DNA from: Shinella sp.
GTDB taxonomy: Bacteria; Pseudomonadota; Alphaproteobacteria; Rhizobiales; Rhizobiaceae
Direction: 5' to 3'
Assembly (NCBI GenBank): GCA_003248775.1
Contig: QFQX01000019.1
Coordinates: 1 to 64,000, forward strand
Length of the DNA stretch: 64,000 nt
Below, one piece after another: positions 16,244 to 25,619 of the stretch (the first letter of the stretch is position 1; every line of letters starts with the position of its first letter). The notes beneath the pieces are model-generated. The model saw only the letters and a program-made list of their open reading frames with translations. It was not told the origin of the DNA and ran no database searches. The position numbers and the translations under genes are program-made.

Positions 16244-17170
16244 TCAGTCGTTCATTGCGACGGCAATTTCGGCCGCGAGGCGGGCGTTGTTCTCGACCAG
16301 AGCGATATTCGTCTTCAGGCTGCGGCCTTTGGTCAGGTGGAAGAGATTGTCGAGCAGAAACGGGGTGACACTCTTGCCGGTAATCTCCTCACGTTCGGCA
16401 TTGGCAAGCGCCCGGCCGATATAGATTTCCATCTCTTCGCGGGGGATTTCGTCTGCAAGCGGCACAGGATTGGCAATCAGCATGCCGCCGACAAGACCCA
16501 GTTGCTCACGCATTTTCTGGAAATTGGCAATTGCCGCGGGACTCGGCAGCGTCAGCGGGCTCGGCAGGCCGGAATTGCGCGACCAGAAGGCCGGGAAGTC
16601 TTCGCTGTCATAGGTCACGACTGGCACGCCACGTGTTTCCAGCACTTCAAGCGTTTTCGGAATATCCAGAATGGCCTTCGGGCCCGCGGAGACGACGATG
16701 ACAGCCGTGCGGGCGAGTTCTTCCAGGTCGGCAGAAATATCGAAGGTCTCTTCCGCGCCGCGATGAACGCCGCCGATGCCGCCGGTGGCGAAGACCGAAA
16801 TGCCTGCACGCGCGGCGGCAATCATCGTTGCGGCAACCGTGGTCGCTCCCGTGCGTCGTTCCGCGATTGCAAAGGCGATGTCCGCGCGTGACAGCTTCAT
16901 CGCGCCCTTGTATTTGGCCAGCGCCTCGATCTGAGCCGCTTCCAGGCCGATATGCAGTACACCATCAAGTACGGCGATGGTTGCCGGAACGGCTCCCTGC
17001 TGGCGAATGATGGATTCGACGCTGCGCGCCATTTCCAGATTGCCGGGATAGGGCATTCCGTGGGTGATGATGGTCGATTCCAGCGCCACGATCGGCGCGT
17101 TGCGCGCCTTGGCTGCGGTCACTTCGCCGGAATAGACGATGGGAAGAAGAGGCGAGATGGCTTTGGTCAT
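16244..17170 (-). CDS. psuG: Pseudouridine-5'-phosphate glycosidase
   Basis: Splits pseudouridine 5'-phosphate into uracil and ribose 5-phosphate, the second step of pseudouridine catabolism. ATG 17170 gives 308 residues, the family length; the longer frame to 17461 overlaps the kinase. Family features are 'ALESTIITHGMPYPGN' at the N-terminus, 'TVAATMIAAARAGI', 'FATGGIGGVHRGAEETFDISADL' (quoted only in part here as the GIGGVHRG loop) and 'VVSAGPKAILDI'. It lies 28 bp downstream of a PfkB kinase, so together they form the degradation pair psuK-psuG. Confidence 0.94.
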   Translation of the reverse strand: MTKAISPLLPIVYSGEVTAAKARNAPIVALESTIITHGMPYPGNLEMARSVESIIRQQGAVPATIAVLDGVLHIGLEAAQIEALAKYKGAMKLSRADIAFAIAERRTGATTVAATMIAAARAGISVFATGGIGGVHRGAEETFDISADLEELARTAVIVVSAGPKAILDIPKTLEVLETRGVPVVTYDSEDFPAFWSRNSGLPSPLTLPSPAAIANFQKMREQLGLVGGMLIANPVPLADEIPREEMEIYIGRALANAEREEITGKSVTPFLLDNLFHLTKGRSLKTNIALVENNARLAAEIAVAMND

Positions 17171-17198
17171 CACTGTTATCCGTATTGTCCAGGCGTTG

Positions 17199-18143
17199 TC
17201 ATGACAGGATTTCGGGTTCCGGCACAAGAGCCAGATGGGTGTCGAGAAGGTCCGGCGACAGGCTTTCGGCAGTCGCGCGCGGCGAACGCAGGGTGAGGGC
17301 TGCCGCTGCTGTGCCCATGCGCAAGGCGAGATCGAGAGTTCCGCCCCCAAGTCGCGCCGACAGGAAACCGGATGCGAAGGCGTCGCCCGCGCCGGTGACG
17401 TCGGCGATGTCCGATACCGGAGGAGGTGATAGGGCCATGACTTCGTCTCCGTCGAAAGCAATGGTCATGCTGCCGCCAGCGGTGATCGTTCCGGCTTTCA
17501 GTCCTGCCTTTCTGAGGAGGAGGGGCCATTCGGCGGGCTCCTCGGCACGCCGACCGGCAAGGACTTCGGCCTCGTTGGCGTTCATGAAGACATGGTCGAG
17601 GTTATGCAGGCCGGGTATCAGTTTCGTTGCCTTGGCGGGGGAGATGGCGATTGCCGAGAGCGGCACACCATTCGACGCGGCGAAGTTCCCCAATGCCGTG
17701 AGGGTTTCAGCCGGCAGGTTGGCGTCGCAGAGAATCGTCCGGGTGCTGGCGAGGCTTTCCCGCGTCGTGCGCGCACGCAGACGGCGCGCTGAAAAGAGAT
17801 CGTAGAGCGCCATGTCGGCCAGCGCGATCACGAGATTGCCATCGTCTTCGAGTATGGCCGTATAGCTCGGCGTCGCCCGGTCGAGGAAGACAACCGGGCA
17901 GTCGTCGATGCCCAGACGCTCCGCCGCCGCCGCGACCTGTTCGCCAGCCGCATCCCCGCCGCGAGGCGAGATCAGGCGGACGGAATGACCGAGACGAGCG
18001 AGGTTGCAGGCCGCGTTGAAACCGCCGCCGCCGGGCTCTTCCATCCAGCGGCCCGGGTTGCTCGCCCCCATCTTCGTCTGGCCGAAAATGTGGCCCCGAC
18101 GGTCGATATGGGCACCGCCGATGACAAGGATATCGACCGTCAT
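17199..18143 (-). CDS. psuK: PfkB-family kinase, probable pseudouridine kinase
   Basis: A 314-residue ribokinase-fold enzyme. It has the N-terminal PfkB signature around 'GGGGFNAACNLARLG' and the C-terminal 'DVTGAGDAFASGFL' with the catalytic Asp in GAGD. Substrate assignment to pseudouridine comes from the neighbour: psuG begins 28 bp downstream on the same strand. ATG 18143 starts 'MTVDILVIGGAHID', typical of the family; upstream extension to 18260 is not needed. Alternative sugar or nucleoside substrates cannot be excluded from sequence. Confidence 0.85.
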   Translation of the reverse strand: MTVDILVIGGAHIDRRGHIFGQTKMGASNPGRWMEEPGGGGFNAACNLARLGHSVRLISPRGGDAAGEQVAAAAERLGIDDCPVVFLDRATPSYTAILEDDGNLVIALADMALYDLFSARRLRARTTRESLASTRTILCDANLPAETLTALGNFAASNGVPLSAIAISPAKATKLIPGLHNLDHVFMNANEAEVLAGRRAEEPAEWPLLLRKAGLKAGTITAGGSMTIAFDGDEVMALSPPPVSDIADVTGAGDAFASGFLSARLGGGTLDLALRMGTAAAALTLRSPRATAESLSPDLLDTHLALVPEPEILS

Positions 18144-18300
18144 GGCAGCATCGTCGGCGGGTTGGAAAACGACGAATCGAGCAGGCCTCCGGGGATATTC
18201 AGAGGTGTTTGGAAACCCGTGGCTCCGTTGTTTTTCACAGGCAGAACATAAAAAGTACACACCGAGAAATTCCCCATGGTTTCATGTGGATGAGGGGGGA

Positions 18301-18329
18301 TTGCAAAACTGGAACAAAACGTGTACATA
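18301..18329 (+). promoter_or_regulatory. recA promoter with embedded LexA (SOS) box
   Basis: TTGCAA (18301-18306), a 17-bp spacer and TACATA (18324-18329) form a promoter 57 bp before recA. GAAC-N7-GTAC at 18312-18326 lies between and into the -10, matching the alphaproteobacterial LexA consensus GAAC-N7-GAAC at 7 of 8 fixed bases. Binding there would block RNA polymerase, as expected for SOS control. Confidence 0.7.
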
Positions 18330-18385
18330 CAGTCCACCGGCTGCTTCATTGCCTATGCGGCTTCAATAACCTAAAGGTGGACAGA

Positions 18386-19468
18386 ATGGCACAGAATTCT
18401 TTGCGGCTCGTAGAGGACAAATCGGTGGACAAAAGCAAGGCATTGGAAGCAGCGCTCTCTCAGATCGAACGGTCGTTCGGCAAGGGCTCTATCATGAAGC
18501 TCGGCTCGAACGAGAGCGCGGTTGAAATCGAAACGGTTTCCACCGGCTCTCTCGGTCTCGACATCGCGCTTGGTATCGGCGGTCTGCCGAAGGGACGCAT
18601 TATCGAAATTTATGGTCCGGAAAGCTCCGGCAAAACGACGCTCGCGTTGCAGACGATTGCAGAAGCGCAGAAGAAGGGCGGCATCTGCGCCTTCGTCGAC
18701 GCGGAACATGCGCTCGACCCGGTTTATGCCCGCAAGCTCGGTGTCGATCTGCAGAACCTTCTGATCTCTCAGCCGGATACCGGTGAGCAGGCTCTCGAGA
18801 TCACCGATACGCTCGTGCGTTCCGGTGCCGTCGACGTACTCGTCATCGACTCGGTTGCAGCTCTGACCCCGCGCGCTGAAATCGAAGGCGAGATGGGCGA
18901 TAACCTGCCGGGTCTTCAGGCTCGTCTCATGAGCCAGGCACTGCGCAAGCTGACCGCTTCGATCTCCCGCTCGAACTGCATGGTCATCTTCATCAACCAG
19001 ATCCGCATGAAGATCGGCGTCATGTTCGGTTCGCCGGAAACCACCACCGGCGGCAATGCGCTGAAGTTCTATGCTTCCGTGCGCCTCGACATCCGCCGTA
19101 TCGGTGCGGTCAAGGAGCGTGAAGAGGTCATCGGCAACCAGACCCGCGTGAAGGTCGTCAAGAACAAGATGGCTCCTCCCTTCAAGCAGGTCGAGTTCGA
19201 CATCATGTATGGCGAAGGCGTTTCCAAGACCGGCGAACTGGTCGATCTTGGCGTCAAGGGTGGCATCGTCGAGAAGTCGGGTGCCTGGTTCTCCTATAAC
19301 AGCCAGCGTCTGGGGCAGGGGCGTGAAAACGCCAAGATGTTCCTGCGTGACAATCCGGCCCTTGCCCAGGAGATCGAAATGGCGCTGCGGCAGAATGCCG
19401 GCCTCATTGCCGAGAGCCTGCAGAATGGCGGCCCGGATGCAAACGACGGTGATGGCGCAGACGATTAA
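18386..19468 (+). CDS. recA: Recombinase RecA
   Basis: Forms nucleoprotein filaments on single-stranded DNA for homologous recombination and triggers LexA self-cleavage. The 360-residue protein carries Walker A 'GPESSGKTT' (77-85), Walker B 'VLVIDS', the L1/L2 region including 'NQIRMKIGVMFGSPETTTGG', and an acidic C-terminal tail. ATG 18386 (preceded by aaggtgg) gives 'MAQNSLRLVEDK'; the in-frame extension to 18209 runs through the promoter and is not coding. A terminator follows. Confidence 0.99.
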   Translation: MAQNSLRLVEDKSVDKSKALEAALSQIERSFGKGSIMKLGSNESAVEIETVSTGSLGLDIALGIGGLPKGRIIEIYGPESSGKTTLALQTIAEAQKKGGICAFVDAEHALDPVYARKLGVDLQNLLISQPDTGEQALEITDTLVRSGAVDVLVIDSVAALTPRAEIEGEMGDNLPGLQARLMSQALRKLTASISRSNCMVIFINQIRMKIGVMFGSPETTTGGNALKFYASVRLDIRRIGAVKEREEVIGNQTRVKVVKNKMAPPFKQVEFDIMYGEGVSKTGELVDLGVKGGIVEKSGAWFSYNSQRLGQGRENAKMFLRDNPALAQEIEMALRQNAGLIAESLQNGGPDANDGDGADD

Positions 19469-19496
19469 GCCCTTCGTTTTTGCGTTTTGATTTGTT

Positions 19497-19537
19497 TGCC
19501 GGCTGCATCTCTCGCGAGGTGCGGCCGGTTTTGCGTC
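19497..19537 (+). terminator. Intrinsic terminator of recA
   Basis: A 13-bp stem with two G-U pairs (CCGGCTGCATCTC with GAGGTGCGGCCGG, 19499-19533 region) closes a TCGC loop and is followed by TTTT. It lies 30 bp after the recA stop. Confidence 0.75.
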
Positions 19538-19623
19538 GGGCGGCTGGACAGTGGTGATGTCGAACGATAAAAGCCATTGATTTTCGCGAATGGCCGGATT
19601 CCGGCGTGAATGAAGGGCGTGAC

Positions 19624-22287
19624 ATGAGCGGTGTAAACGACATCCGGTCGACTTTCCTCGAATACTTCAAGACCAACGGCCACGAAGTCGTTTCATCCAG
19701 CCCGCTGGTGCCGCGCAACGACCCGACGCTGATGTTCACCAATGCCGGCATGGTACAGTTCAAGAACGTCTTCACCGGCCTTGAACAGCGTCCTTACTCC
19801 ACGGCTACGACCGCGCAGAAATGTGTTCGCGCCGGCGGCAAGCACAACGACCTGGACAATGTCGGTTATACCGCGCGTCACCACACTTTCTTCGAGATGC
19901 TCGGCAACTTTTCCTTTGGCGACTATTTCAAGGAGCGGGCGATCGAGCTTGCCTGGAACCTGATCACCAAGGAATTCGGTCTTGATCGCAATCGCCTGCT
20001 GGTCACCGTCTACCATACCGACGACGAGGCCTTTGGCCTGTGGAAGAAGATTGCCGGTCTTTCCGACGAGAAGATCATCCGCATTCCGACGAGCGACAAT
20101 TTCTGGGCCATGGGTGATACCGGCCCCTGCGGTCCCTGTTCCGAGATTTTCTACGACCACGGCGATCATATCTGGGGCGGCCCTCCCGGGTCGCCGGAAG
20201 AAGATGGCGACCGCTTCATCGAGATCTGGAATCTCGTCTTCATGCAGTACGAGCAGCTCACGAAGGAAGAGCGCGTCGATCTTCCGCGTCCGTCGATCGA
20301 CACGGGCATGGGCCTCGAGCGAGTCGCAGCCGTTCTGCAGGGCAAGCATGACAACTACGACATCGACCTGTTCCGCGCGTTGATCGAAGCCTCGGTCGAA
20401 CTCACCGGCGTCAAGGCCGAGGGCGAACGCCGGGCGAGCCACCGGGTCATCGCCGACCACCTGCGTTCCTCCGCATTCCTGATTGCGGATGGCGTTCTGC
20501 CGTCCAACGAAGGCCGCGGCTACGTGCTTCGCCGCATCATGCGCCGCGCCATGCGTCATGCCGAGCTTCTCGGTGCGCGCGAACCGATCATCTACAAGCT
20601 GCTGCCGACGCTGGTCCAGCAGATGGGCCGCGCCTATCCCGAGCTGGTGCGTGCCGAGGCGCTGATTTCCGAAACGCTGAAGCTTGAGGAAACCCGTTTC
20701 CGCAAGACGCTGGAGCGTGGTCTTTCGCTGCTTTCGGACGCCACCACCGAGCTGAAGAAGGGTGACAGCCTCGATGGCGAGACCGTCTTCAAGCTCTATG
20801 ACACCTATGGTTTCCCGCTCGATCTGACGCAGGACGCCCTGCGCGCCCGCGGTATCGGCGTCGATATCACCGGCTTCAACGACGCCATGCAGCGCCAGAA
20901 GGCGGAAGCGCGCGCGCATTGGGCCGGCTCCGGCGACAAGGCGACGGAAACCATCTGGTTCGAACTCAAGGAAAAGCACGGCGCGACGGAGTTCCTCGGC
21001 TATTCCTCCGAGGCCGCTGAAGGCCAGGTTCTGGCGATCGTCAAGGATGGTGTTGCCGTAGACAGCGCCACCAAGGGTGACGCGGTCCAGGTTATCGTCA
21101 ACCAGACCCCGTTCTACGGCGAGTCGGGTGGCCAGATGGGCGATGCCGGCACGATTGCCAGCGATACTGCAAGCCTTGCCGTTTCCGATGTCCAGAAGAA
21201 GGGCGAAGGCCTGTTCGTGCACATTGCCGAGGTTTCGGACGGCACGATCCGCGTTGGTGACGCCGTCAGCCTGACGGTGGATCACGCTCGCCGTTCGCGC
21301 CTGCGCTCCAACCACTCGGCGACCCACCTGATCCACGAGGCCCTGCGCGAGATTCTCGGCAGCCATGTGGCGCAGAAGGGCTCGCTGGTTGCGCCCGAGC
21401 GCCTGCGTTTCGACGTTTCTCATCCGAAGCCGATCACGGCGGAAGAATTGAAGGTCGTCGAGGAGATGGCCAACGAGATCGTCATCCAGAACGGGCCGGT
21501 CACCACGCGCCTGATGAGCGTCGATGACGCCATTGCCGAAGGCGCGATGGCCCTCTTCGGTGAAAAGTACGGCGATGAGGTTCGCGTGGTATCGATGGGT
21601 ACTGCTGTCCATGGCCCGAAGGCCGGAAAGCCTTATTCCGTCGAACTCTGCGGCGGTACCCATGTCACCGCAACCGGCGACATCGGCCTCGTCCGCATCC
21701 TGTCGGACAGCGCGGTCGGCGCCGGCGTACGCCGCATCGAGGCGCTCACCGGTGAGGCTGCGCGCGCCTATCTCTCCGAGCAGGACGAACGGGTGAAGCA
21801 GCTTGCCACGGCCCTGAAGGTTCAGCCGGGCGATGTCGTTTCCCGCGTCGAGGCACTGGTCGACGAACGTCGTAAGCTGGAGCGCGAGCTGGCTGACGCC
21901 AAGCGCAAGCTCGCCATGGGCGGTAGCGGCCAGGCTGCGGTCGACGAAGGCGCCCGCGATGTCGCCGGTACACGGTTCCTCGGCAAGGTGCTGAAGGGTG
22001 TCGATGCCAAGGACCTGAAAGGCCTCGTTGACGAAAGCAAGGCCGGGCTCGGCTCGGGCGTGGTCACCCTTATCAGCGTTTCCGAAGACGGCAAGGCCAG
22101 CGTTGTCGTCGGCGTGACTGCCGATCTCGCCGGTCGTTTCAGCGCGGTGGATCTCGTTCGCGTCGCTGCTGGTGCCGTTGGCGGCAAGGGCGGCGGTGGT
22201 CGGCCGGACATGGCCCAGGCAGGCGGTCCAGACGGCGACAAGGCGGATGCCGCCATCGAGGCCGTCGCGGCCGCATTGGCTGGCTGA
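19624..22287 (+). CDS. alaS: Alanyl-tRNA synthetase
   Basis: Charges tRNA-Ala and edits mischarged Ser/Gly. The 887-residue protein has the class II catalytic core (about 1-240, 'FTNAGMVQFKNVF'), the tRNA-recognition domain, an editing domain with zinc ligands H564-x3-H568 in 'HSATHLIHEAL' and C676 in 'CGGTHV', and a Gly-rich C-Ala domain ('GGKGGGGRPDMAQAGG'). ATG 19624 gives the usual 'MSGVNDIRSTFL'; ATG 19606 is in frame but atypical. The recA-alaS order is common in alphaproteobacteria. A terminator lies 54 bp downstream. Confidence 0.98.
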   Translation: MSGVNDIRSTFLEYFKTNGHEVVSSSPLVPRNDPTLMFTNAGMVQFKNVFTGLEQRPYSTATTAQKCVRAGGKHNDLDNVGYTARHHTFFEMLGNFSFGDYFKERAIELAWNLITKEFGLDRNRLLVTVYHTDDEAFGLWKKIAGLSDEKIIRIPTSDNFWAMGDTGPCGPCSEIFYDHGDHIWGGPPGSPEEDGDRFIEIWNLVFMQYEQLTKEERVDLPRPSIDTGMGLERVAAVLQGKHDNYDIDLFRALIEASVELTGVKAEGERRASHRVIADHLRSSAFLIADGVLPSNEGRGYVLRRIMRRAMRHAELLGAREPIIYKLLPTLVQQMGRAYPELVRAEALISETLKLEETRFRKTLERGLSLLSDATTELKKGDSLDGETVFKLYDTYGFPLDLTQDALRARGIGVDITGFNDAMQRQKAEARAHWAGSGDKATETIWFELKEKHGATEFLGYSSEAAEGQVLAIVKDGVAVDSATKGDAVQVIVNQTPFYGESGGQMGDAGTIASDTASLAVSDVQKKGEGLFVHIAEVSDGTIRVGDAVSLTVDHARRSRLRSNHSATHLIHEALREILGSHVAQKGSLVAPERLRFDVSHPKPITAEELKVVEEMANEIVIQNGPVTTRLMSVDDAIAEGAMALFGEKYGDEVRVVSMGTAVHGPKAGKPYSVELCGGTHVTATGDIGLVRILSDSAVGAGVRRIEALTGEAARAYLSEQDERVKQLATALKVQPGDVVSRVEALVDERRKLERELADAKRKLAMGGSGQAAVDEGARDVAGTRFLGKVLKGVDAKDLKGLVDESKAGLGSGVVTLISVSEDGKASVVVGVTADLAGRFSAVDLVRVAAGAVGGKGGGGRPDMAQAGGPDGDKADAAIEAVAAALAG

Positions 22288-22340
22288 GCGGCTGGCTTTA
22301 CCACTTGCCGGAGGATTGCTCCGGAAACAAAATACAGGAG

Positions 22341-22368
22341 GGGCGTGGACAGTTTCCGCGCCCTTTTT
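22341..22368 (+). terminator. Intrinsic terminator of alaS
   Basis: Stem GGGCGTGGA/TCCGCGCCC with one G-U pair and a CAGTT loop (22341-22363), followed by TTTTT. It lies in the convergent gap between alaS and the SulP gene. Confidence 0.8.
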
Positions 22369-22400
22369 GCTTGAGGAGGAACGCGTCTGGTCCGGGAGCT

Positions 22401-24038
22401 TCAGGCTTCCGGTGGGCGAGCCTCACGGATCAGCGTTCGGGCGACCTTGATGGTCTCGACATATTCGACCTCGGGACTCCTTACCTCGTGAGTTTCCAGA
22501 AGGTGCCTGAAATCCGGATTGGCGCCGGCGATGAAGACGCGCACGCCGGCTTTCTCCGCCTTGCGGATCGTGCCGGCGATGACGTTGGCGGCTGTCGAAT
22601 CCATGAAGGAAACTGCCGAACAATCCAGAACGAGATTGCTGTACCCGTCCGCGATCCGGTCGAGAACCGAGCCGACTGTTGCAGCCGCCCCGAAGAAGAA
22701 GGCACCTCCGATGCGATAGACCACGGTGTCTGCGTCGGTATTCTTCAGCGGGTGTTCCGATTCCTCCTCGTGAGGAACGACCGTGACGCTCTTGCTCATG
22801 CGGTTGATGAAGAGCAGTGCGCCCAGAGTGAAGCCGACGATGATGCCTTCGGTCAGGTCGCGGAAGATCACCAGCAGGCAGGTCGCGAGCAGAACGACGG
22901 CGTCACCGCGCGACGACCTGAGCAGGGCGGCGAAGGCGGGCCTTTCGACCATATTCCACGAAACGACAGCCAGCACCCCGGCGAGCGATGCCAGCGGGAT
23001 ATAGCTGGCGAGCGGCGCTGCCACCGCCATGAAGACCAGCAGGAAGACGGCATGCAGCATGCCCGAGAACGGGCTGGTGCCGCCGGCGCGGACATTGGTT
23101 GCGGTGCGCGCGATGGTGCCCGTGACGCACATGCCGCCGAAAAGGGCCGAGCCGATATTGGCCACGCCCTGGCCGATGAGTTCGATGTTCGAGCGATGCC
23201 TGCGTCCGGTCATGCCGTCTGCCACGACGGCGGACAGCAGGGACTCGATCGCACCGAGCAATGCGAAGGCGATTGCGTCAGGCAATACTGCCTGTGCAAG
23301 CTCGGGCGAAAACGATGGCAGATGGGGAACCGGCAGGCTGCGGGGTATGCCGCCGAAGCGCGTTCCGATGGTTTCCACCGGCAGGTTTAGCAGCGTCGCG
23401 GCGAGGGATGCGACACCGACGGCGATCAGTAGTCCCGGCCAGGATGGGCGAAACCTGCGAAGAACGAGAATGGTGGCAATCGTCAACAATGCGACGGCTG
23501 CCGCGGCGGGGTTGAGGGTCGGAAGCGCGTCAACCAGCACCGGCAGTTTGTCGACCAACGGCCCAGGTTCCTTTCCGGGCAGGGTCAGGCCGAGAAGCTC
23601 GGTGATCTGGCTGGCAAAGATGATGACGGCTATGCCGGCGGTGAAGCCCACCGTCACCGGGTATGGAATGAATTTAACATAGTCGCCCAGGCGCAGCAGA
23701 CCGGCCAGCATGAGGAAGACACCGGCCATCGCCGTTGCCAGCAGCAGGCCGTCGATGCCGTGCGTTGTGACGGTTGCGGCAACCAGCACGATGAAGGCAC
23801 CAGCCGGTCCGCCGATCTGATGCCGGCTGCCGCCAAACGCGGAGACCAGGAAGCCACCGACGATGGCAGTGAAAAGCCCCCGGTCCGGTGTGACGCCGGA
23901 TGCTATGGCAATCGCCATGGAAAGGGGCAAGGCGACGATTGCAACCGTGAGACCTGCAATCGCGTCCGCCTTCAGGCGGGCGGGGCTGTAGCCTTCGGCA
24001 AGGACGCTGATCAGCTTTGGCTGGAATTCACTGTTCAC
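22401..24038 (-). CDS. SulP-family anion permease with STAS domain
   Basis: A 545-residue SLC26/SulP transporter. The N-terminal 400 residues have about ten or more hydrophobic helices; the family 'A-x-x-x-G-L-T-V-A-I-V' first helix and 'SVVADGMTGRRHRSNIELIGQG' region (quoted for its R/H-S-N pattern) are visible. The C-terminal ~110 residues form a STAS domain with 'LDCSAVSFMDSTAAN'. Substrate (sulfate, bicarbonate or other anion) cannot be told from sequence. It is a single gene, convergent with alaS. Confidence 0.9.
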   Translation of the reverse strand: MNSEFQPKLISVLAEGYSPARLKADAIAGLTVAIVALPLSMAIAIASGVTPDRGLFTAIVGGFLVSAFGGSRHQIGGPAGAFIVLVAATVTTHGIDGLLLATAMAGVFLMLAGLLRLGDYVKFIPYPVTVGFTAGIAVIIFASQITELLGLTLPGKEPGPLVDKLPVLVDALPTLNPAAAAVALLTIATILVLRRFRPSWPGLLIAVGVASLAATLLNLPVETIGTRFGGIPRSLPVPHLPSFSPELAQAVLPDAIAFALLGAIESLLSAVVADGMTGRRHRSNIELIGQGVANIGSALFGGMCVTGTIARTATNVRAGGTSPFSGMLHAVFLLVFMAVAAPLASYIPLASLAGVLAVVSWNMVERPAFAALLRSSRGDAVVLLATCLLVIFRDLTEGIIVGFTLGALLFINRMSKSVTVVPHEEESEHPLKNTDADTVVYRIGGAFFFGAAATVGSVLDRIADGYSNLVLDCSAVSFMDSTAANVIAGTIRKAEKAGVRVFIAGANPDFRHLLETHEVRSPEVEYVETIKVARTLIREARPPEA

Positions 24039-24237
24039 GAATGACCCGATGGTGCAAAGAATGGTTGAGGATGAACGCCGTTTCCGACGATTTCAATTGG
24101 TACCCTTGAGTCCGCGTGATCGCAAATCGATGGTCGGGCCGCATTTGACGAATGTCAGGAATTGTAAAGCAGGATTTGTCAAACCGGCCTGTGTTTCCTT
24201 ATCCGCAGCAACGGCATCACGATCGACAGATGGAAAA

Positions 24238-24749
24238 ATGACGAAAACGGACATCTGGGGGCCCTACGAAAGCAGACTGCTGAGGGTTTCGAGCCATATC
24301 CACGAGCATCTGGACGAAGAACTCGACAGCGATCGGCTCGCGGAGGTCGCTTGCATGTCGCCCTATCACGGGCACCGCATCTATCGCGCGGTGCATGGTG
24401 AGGCGCTGGCGGCCACGGTCAAGCGGTTGCGTTTGCAGCGCGCTGCCACGGAGCTTGCGGCGTCCGACCGTTCCATTTCGTCGATCGCCCGCCGCTGCGG
24501 CTATCCCAATCTCCAGTCGTTCAATCGCATCTTCAAGGCGGCGAGTGTGCCGTCCTTCTGCACAAGGGGCCTTATGCCGACATGCGCCTCGCCCATCGCT
24601 GGTTTTATGGCGAGTGGCTGCGCAAGTCGGGCCGGGATGTGCGCGATGCCCCGGTCTTGGAGATTTACCTCAACGATCCCCGGGAACTTCCGCCAACTGA
24701 ACTCCTGACTGAGATCTGCCTTCCCCTCAAGTCGGCTACCGCCACCTGA
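24238..24749 (+). pseudogene. AraC-family regulator with GyrI-like domain, internally deleted and frameshifted
   Basis: ATG 24238 opens a good AraC-type double helix-turn-helix (residues about 5-102, ending 'SFNRIFKAA'). At about 24540 the frame leaves the family sequence. A different frame then reads 'AVLLHKGPYADMRLAHRWFYGEWL' (the last GyrI-like segment, cited only as the HKGPYADM motif) and runs to 'LLTEICLPLK' and the stop at 24749. Full-length relatives have about 150 residues between these parts, so an internal deletion of a length not divisible by three has removed most of the effector domain. The first helix-turn-helix also has G where relatives have W ('PYHGHRIY'). Confidence 0.8.
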
Positions 24750-24780
24750 CGGCGAATCTGATCGGCATATCTCGATGACG

Positions 24781-25407
24781 TTACGCGCTCTTCGGCAAGG
24801 CGGCCATCGCGGTATTGTCCAGTTCTACAGCGCGCTGATAGGCCGGGCGCTGGCTTAGCCTACCGAGATAGTCGACGAATGTCGGCCGCTTTTCGATCGA
24901 ACCGAATTGCAGGCCCCAGCCGATGTGGGAGCCGACATAGACATCCGCCGCGGTAAAGCGTTCACCGGCGATGTATGCGCTTCGGCCAACCGCTTTCTCC
25001 AGCGTGTCCATGACATCTTCGAAGGATCCGTAGCCGATCATGCGGCGGCGGTCCTCCGGCACGACGAAGCCGAGTGCGCGGTTGGAGACGGCCGCCTCCA
25101 GCGGACCGGCGGCAAAGAACATCCAGCGGTAATAGTCGGCCCGATCCAGGGTGGGCGGTGCAAGGCCCGCCTGCGGAAACGCGTCGGCGAGATAGGCGCA
25201 GATGGCCGCGCACTCGGTCACGACCTTCTGGCGATGGACGATCGACGGCACCTTGCCCATCGGATTGATGGAGCAATACTCCTCGTTCTTCATCGGTTGG
25301 CCGAAGGGAACGATCTCCGTGCGATAGGGAACGCCCGTCTCTTCCAGCATCCAGCGGACGATGCGTCCGCGTGACATCGGGTTGGTATAGAAGACGATTT
25401 CACTCAT
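24781..25407 (-). CDS. Glutathione S-transferase family protein
   Basis: A 208-residue protein with an N-terminal thioredoxin-like domain (about 1-78, 'FYTNPMSRGRIVRWMLEE', cis-Pro in 'GKVPSIV') and an all-helical C-terminal domain with 'RFTAADVYVGSHIGW', the typical GST N-capping box. ATG 25407 is chosen because ggagggg precedes it; the upstream ATG at 25431 lacks one. Substrate is unknown. It reads in the same direction as icd but is separated by the icd terminator. Confidence 0.9.
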   Translation of the reverse strand: MSEIVFYTNPMSRGRIVRWMLEETGVPYRTEIVPFGQPMKNEEYCSINPMGKVPSIVHRQKVVTECAAICAYLADAFPQAGLAPPTLDRADYYRWMFFAAGPLEAAVSNRALGFVVPEDRRRMIGYGSFEDVMDTLEKAVGRSAYIAGERFTAADVYVGSHIGWGLQFGSIEKRPTFVDYLGRLSQRPAYQRAVELDNTAMAALPKSA

Positions 25408-25564
25408 GCTGCCCCTCCAATTTTTGTTCATGTTATGTTCGTTTTATTGCCATGTCAACGAACCTTGGCTGATGCCATTTCGAGGAGGTTGCCATGGTCA
25501 TGTGGCCGGCATTTGACGGATCCCCACAAGTCTTCCGTCTGGGAGGAATTTTGAGCTTCAGGAC

Positions 25565-25591
25565 GAAAAAACCCGGCGCAAGGCCGGGTTT
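25565..25591 (-). terminator. Intrinsic terminator of icd
   Basis: Minus-strand stem AACCCGGC/GCCGGGTT with a CTTGC loop followed by a T-run of five or six, 28 bp after the icd stop. Confidence 0.88.
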
Positions 25592-25619
25592 CCTATTGAA
25601 AAACGATAAGGCTTAACTC

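Noticed and set aside
19693..21663. 656-codon open frame antisense to alaS
   Set aside because: Shadow of alaS, whose catalytic and editing motifs are intact.
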